Of a stretch of 64,000 nt of DNA, positions 62,043 to 64,000 are shown in pieces; positions within the stretch are counted from its first letter, which is position 1, and each line of letters begins with the position of its first letter. Made by a program: the position numbers and the translations under genes. Origin of the DNA: JBAYOE01 sp050950065 (GTDB lineage Bacteria > Spirochaetota > Spirochaetia > Sphaerochaetales > Sphaerochaetaceae). The stretch spans positions 62,001 to 126,000 of the forward strand of contig JBMNGX010000001.1 in assembly GCA_050950065.1 (NCBI GenBank), read 5' to 3'. The notes beneath the pieces were generated by a model. It worked only from the letters and a program-made list of their open reading frames with translations, had not been told where the DNA came from and searched no databases.

Positions 62043-62527
62043 TCCGATTTACTTTTTGCACCTATAACTGTTTTTCCCACAATCTTACCTGTGTTGTCAA
62101 CAAAAAAGGTCTCTGGGACAAACTGAACATCCTTTAGGCGTAAGTTGTAAAGATCTTGAGAGGGGATTAAGTGGGTGTAGTGAGCCCCTGTTTGCATGAT
62201 GATTGAACCAGCTGTTTGAAGATTTCTCTCAAAAACCCTCTGGTTTGGACTGTAGACATCATTAACAATTCCAATTATTTGGACATCTTTAGTATTGTAC
62301 TCTCTAGAGAGCTCTGCTAAATCGGGCATCTCCATTAAACATGGGGGACAAAAAGTTGCCCAAACGTTTATTAAAGTTAATTTACTATTTTTAAAGATAG
62401 TTTGATCAACTTCGTTGCCATACAAATCTATGGTCCAAAATGGGCTCAAAGAGTTGCTATACAGGAGACTTGTTCCCACAACTAAAATTAAAATTAAAAT
62501 AGTTAAAAACCGCTTAGACTTTTGCAT
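62000..62527 (-). CDS. TlpA-like thioredoxin-fold protein, membrane-anchored or secreted
   Basis: 175-residue protein with an N-terminal hydrophobic signal/anchor (residues 7-24) and a thioredoxin fold facing outside the cytoplasm. The active site is WATFCPPC (Cys60/Cys63), and an FVPETFFVDNTG block with the cis-Pro follows near 140. TlpA/ResA-type proteins reduce disulfides in periplasmic partners such as apocytochromes. It is the first gene of a three-gene set with the CxxC protein and the 4Fe-4S protein. AGAGG lies 6 nt before the ATG. Confidence 0.9.
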   Translation of the reverse strand: MQKSKRFLTILILILVVGTSLLYSNSLSPFWTIDLYGNEVDQTIFKNSKLTLINVWATFCPPCLMEMPDLAELSREYNTKDVQIIGIVNDVYSPNQRVFERNLQTAGSIIMQTGAHYTHLIPSQDLYNLRLKDVQFVPETFFVDNTGKIVGKTVIGAKSKSEWKKIIEENLKLVN

Positions 62528-62575
62528 TTAAAACCTCTGGGTGATATATAACACACCTGTAATTATAAAGTAAGT

Positions 62576-63469
62576 CTATTTTACCTTCCACCTCTCGGAG
62601 ATGTAAAGTCCTCCTAAGATTAAAAAACAGCCTGCTATTGCCATAAATGTAACTTGCTCTTGTAAAACAATGGCAGCAGTTACTAAAGAGATTAAGGGAG
62701 TTAAATAGATATATGCGCTAGTTTTTAAAATTCCTAAGACCTTCACTGCAAAGTTCCAACTAACAAAACAAAAAGCACTAGCTCCTAAACCTAAGAACAA
62801 CAACAAAGAGGTATTTAATGGACTAAAGTCCCCTTTCGATAAAGAGAAGTCTCCCATTAAAGCAATTGGAATCATAAATAAGATTCCCCAAAAGAATATC
62901 TTGCGGGTAAAAGTTGTTACAGGGAGATTTGTTTGTCCAATTCTTTTTAAAGTTATTGAGTAAACTGCCCATCCTAAGGTAGCACTTAAAGCTAAGATAT
63001 CCCCTTTAGGTGAAAGGTGTAATTTTACAGATCCATTAAAAACAACTAAAGCAACACCAAATGTTGCAACAAAAAAACCTGTTATAAAATTAATTTTTAG
63101 TTTCTCATCCTTCACTAAGAGGGCAACAAGCAAAGCAGTTGTTAAAGGGGCTAAGGCAACTAGGATTCCTACATTAGATGCGTAGGTGTAAGTTAGTGCT
63201 ACGTTCTCTAACATGAAGTAAATTACAACACCTGATAACCCAGCAAGGGCAAAAAGGGCCTCCTCTTTTAAAACAAACTTTCCTTTAACTTTTTTAAGGA
63301 AAATTAAGTCGTATAAAAAGAGTCCTATGTAGCCCACCACAAAGCGGATAACCAAAATTTCTATAGGGCTAAAGGTGTCTAACAACATTTTTGTAGCAAT
63401 AAATGTTGCGCCCCAAATAAAAACAGTTATTGAGGCCCCAGCGTGGGCACTAACAATTCTCTTATCCAT
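62576..63469 (-). CDS. EamA/DMT superfamily transporter
   Basis: 297-residue membrane protein with about ten hydrophobic segments arranged as two EamA repeats (first about residues 7-135, second 148-290; FIWGATFIATKMLL and GWAVYSITLKR are the repeat starts). Such carriers export or import metabolites such as amino acids; substrate unknown. I take the ATG at 63469; a TTG three codons upstream is possible, and neither has a ribosome site. TATACT lies about 30 nt upstream on the minus strand. Confidence 0.85.
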   Translation of the reverse strand: MDKRIVSAHAGASITVFIWGATFIATKMLLDTFSPIEILVIRFVVGYIGLFLYDLIFLKKVKGKFVLKEEALFALAGLSGVVIYFMLENVALTYTYASNVGILVALAPLTTALLVALLVKDEKLKINFITGFFVATFGVALVVFNGSVKLHLSPKGDILALSATLGWAVYSITLKRIGQTNLPVTTFTRKIFFWGILFMIPIALMGDFSLSKGDFSPLNTSLLLFLGLGASAFCFVSWNFAVKVLGILKTSAYIYLTPLISLVTAAIVLQEQVTFMAIAGCFLILGGLYISERWKVK

Positions 63470-63666
63470 AAGGTGCAATGTGCCACGATTAAGTTAAAAA
63501 GTATAGAACAATAAGGTAAAAAGAGAAAAACATTAGGAGGGTGTTGCTGATTTGATATTTTATTTGTATCTTACATAACGGTAAGTTGAAAAACTTTAAA
63601 ATATCATTAAAGTCTTAAAAGACTAATTTTTAGAACAAAGTAATATACATACAAGAGAGGAAAATT

Positions 63667-64000
63667 ATGGCAAAACAGCTACAATTTGATGAAGAGGCCC
63701 GAAAGTCTCTGGTTGTTGGAGTTGAGAAGCTCTCCAAGGCTGTCAAAGTAACACTAGGTCCTAAAGGGCGTAACGTTTTAATCGACAAGCAATTTGGAGC
63801 ACCAACTGTAACAAAAGATGGAGTTTCGGTTGCTCGCGAAATTGAATTAGAAGATCCATTTGAGAACATGGGTGCACAATTAGTTAAAGAAGTTGCAACA
63901 AAAACTAACGATGTTGCTGGAGATGGAACTACTACTGCAACAGTTCTTGCCTACTCAATTACAAAAGAGGGGATGAAAAGTGTTGCTGCTGGGGTTAACC
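63667..64000 (+). CDS. groL: chaperonin GroEL, N-terminal part (continues beyond window)
   Basis: First 111 residues of the 60-kDa chaperonin, the ATP-driven protein-folding cage. Visible: the N-terminus MAKQLQFDEEAR, VTLGPKGRNVL (about residues 29-39), TKDGVSVAREI and the ATP-binding GDGTTTATVL (about 86-95). GAGAGG precedes the ATG. No groES is encoded in the 188 bp upstream, nor does the EamA gene on the other strand belong to a heat-shock operon. No CIRCE element (TTAGCACTC-N9-GAGTGCTAA) was seen. TTGATA (63552-63557) with CATAAC (63574-63579) is a possible promoter, and AGTCT-TAAA-AGACT (about 63611-63624) a small leader hairpin. Confidence 0.95.
   Translation, partial: MAKQLQFDEEARKSLVVGVEKLSKAVKVTLGPKGRNVLIDKQFGAPTVTKDGVSVAREIELEDPFENMGAQLVKEVATKTNDVAGDGTTTATVLAYSITKEGMKSVAAGVN

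Overview
This A+T-rich window (no tRNA, rRNA, insertion sequence or CRISPR seen) reads as chromosomal DNA from an anaerobic, fermentative spirochaete. The taxonomic call is an inference. It rests on a spirochaete-style gene set: a short ParE/ParC pair, a group X (trypanosome/plant-like) phosphofructokinase, a very long GH13 protein, an orphan xanthine-dehydrogenase-like trio, B12-dependent ribonucleotide reductase and methionine synthase, and pyruvate:ferredoxin oxidoreductase. Rubredoxin, the oxygen-sensitive oxidoreductase and NapH-type iron-sulfur proteins point to anaerobic life. Nearly all genes are intact housekeeping genes; one peptidase gene is broken.

Layout. 1-6.9 kb: 3' end of gpmI, a membrane protein, a dicarboxylate-type symporter, a GH13 protein and pth. 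6.9-14.4 kb: a Nif3/YqfO-like protein, metH-metF, nth, and a fused DAHP synthase-prephenate dehydratase. 14.4-24.1 kb: DUF4416, a lipoprotein, leuS, a CBS-domain transporter, parE-parC and a pseudouridine synthase. 24.3-33.1 kb: gdhA, the frameshifted M42 peptidase, nrdJ and the PFOR gene. 33.2-44.4 kb: nitroreductase, MFS carrier, rubredoxin, WYL regulator, slyX, acyl-ACP thioesterase, rsmD, recG, yggT and dnaE. 44.4-52.9 kb: the degenerate molybdenum-hydroxylase-like operon, ligA, an aminotransferase, a ModE-type DNA-binding protein and pfk. 52.9-64 kb: a gene-poor stretch with a candidate small RNA, then pgi, argR, lemA-DUF2207, an RRM protein, two isoprenoid-kinase-like membrane proteins, glycerate kinase, a TlpA/CD1871A/NapH-like redox cluster, an EamA transporter and the 5' end of groEL.

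Expression signals are a notable part of the window. Many promoters place the -10 element only 6-9 nt before an ATG that has no Shine-Dalgarno sequence (pth, leuS, parE, nth, aroF-pheA, the M42 gene, the gene at 58452; probably also the symporter, the MFS gene and rsmD), which predicts leaderless mRNAs. In contrast gdhA, nrdJ and the PFOR gene have longer leaders that begin with a stem-loop. nrdJ carries two NrdR-like boxes 31 bp apart.

Most interesting for follow-up: the candidate C-rich (anti-Shine-Dalgarno) small RNA at about 53096-53208; the three-gene redox cluster with an overlapping 55-residue CxxC membrane protein; the Fe-S/flavin/molybdopterin-like trio whose large subunit has lost its cofactor and catalytic motifs; the VTE5/VTE6-like pair; and the leaderless-promoter pattern.
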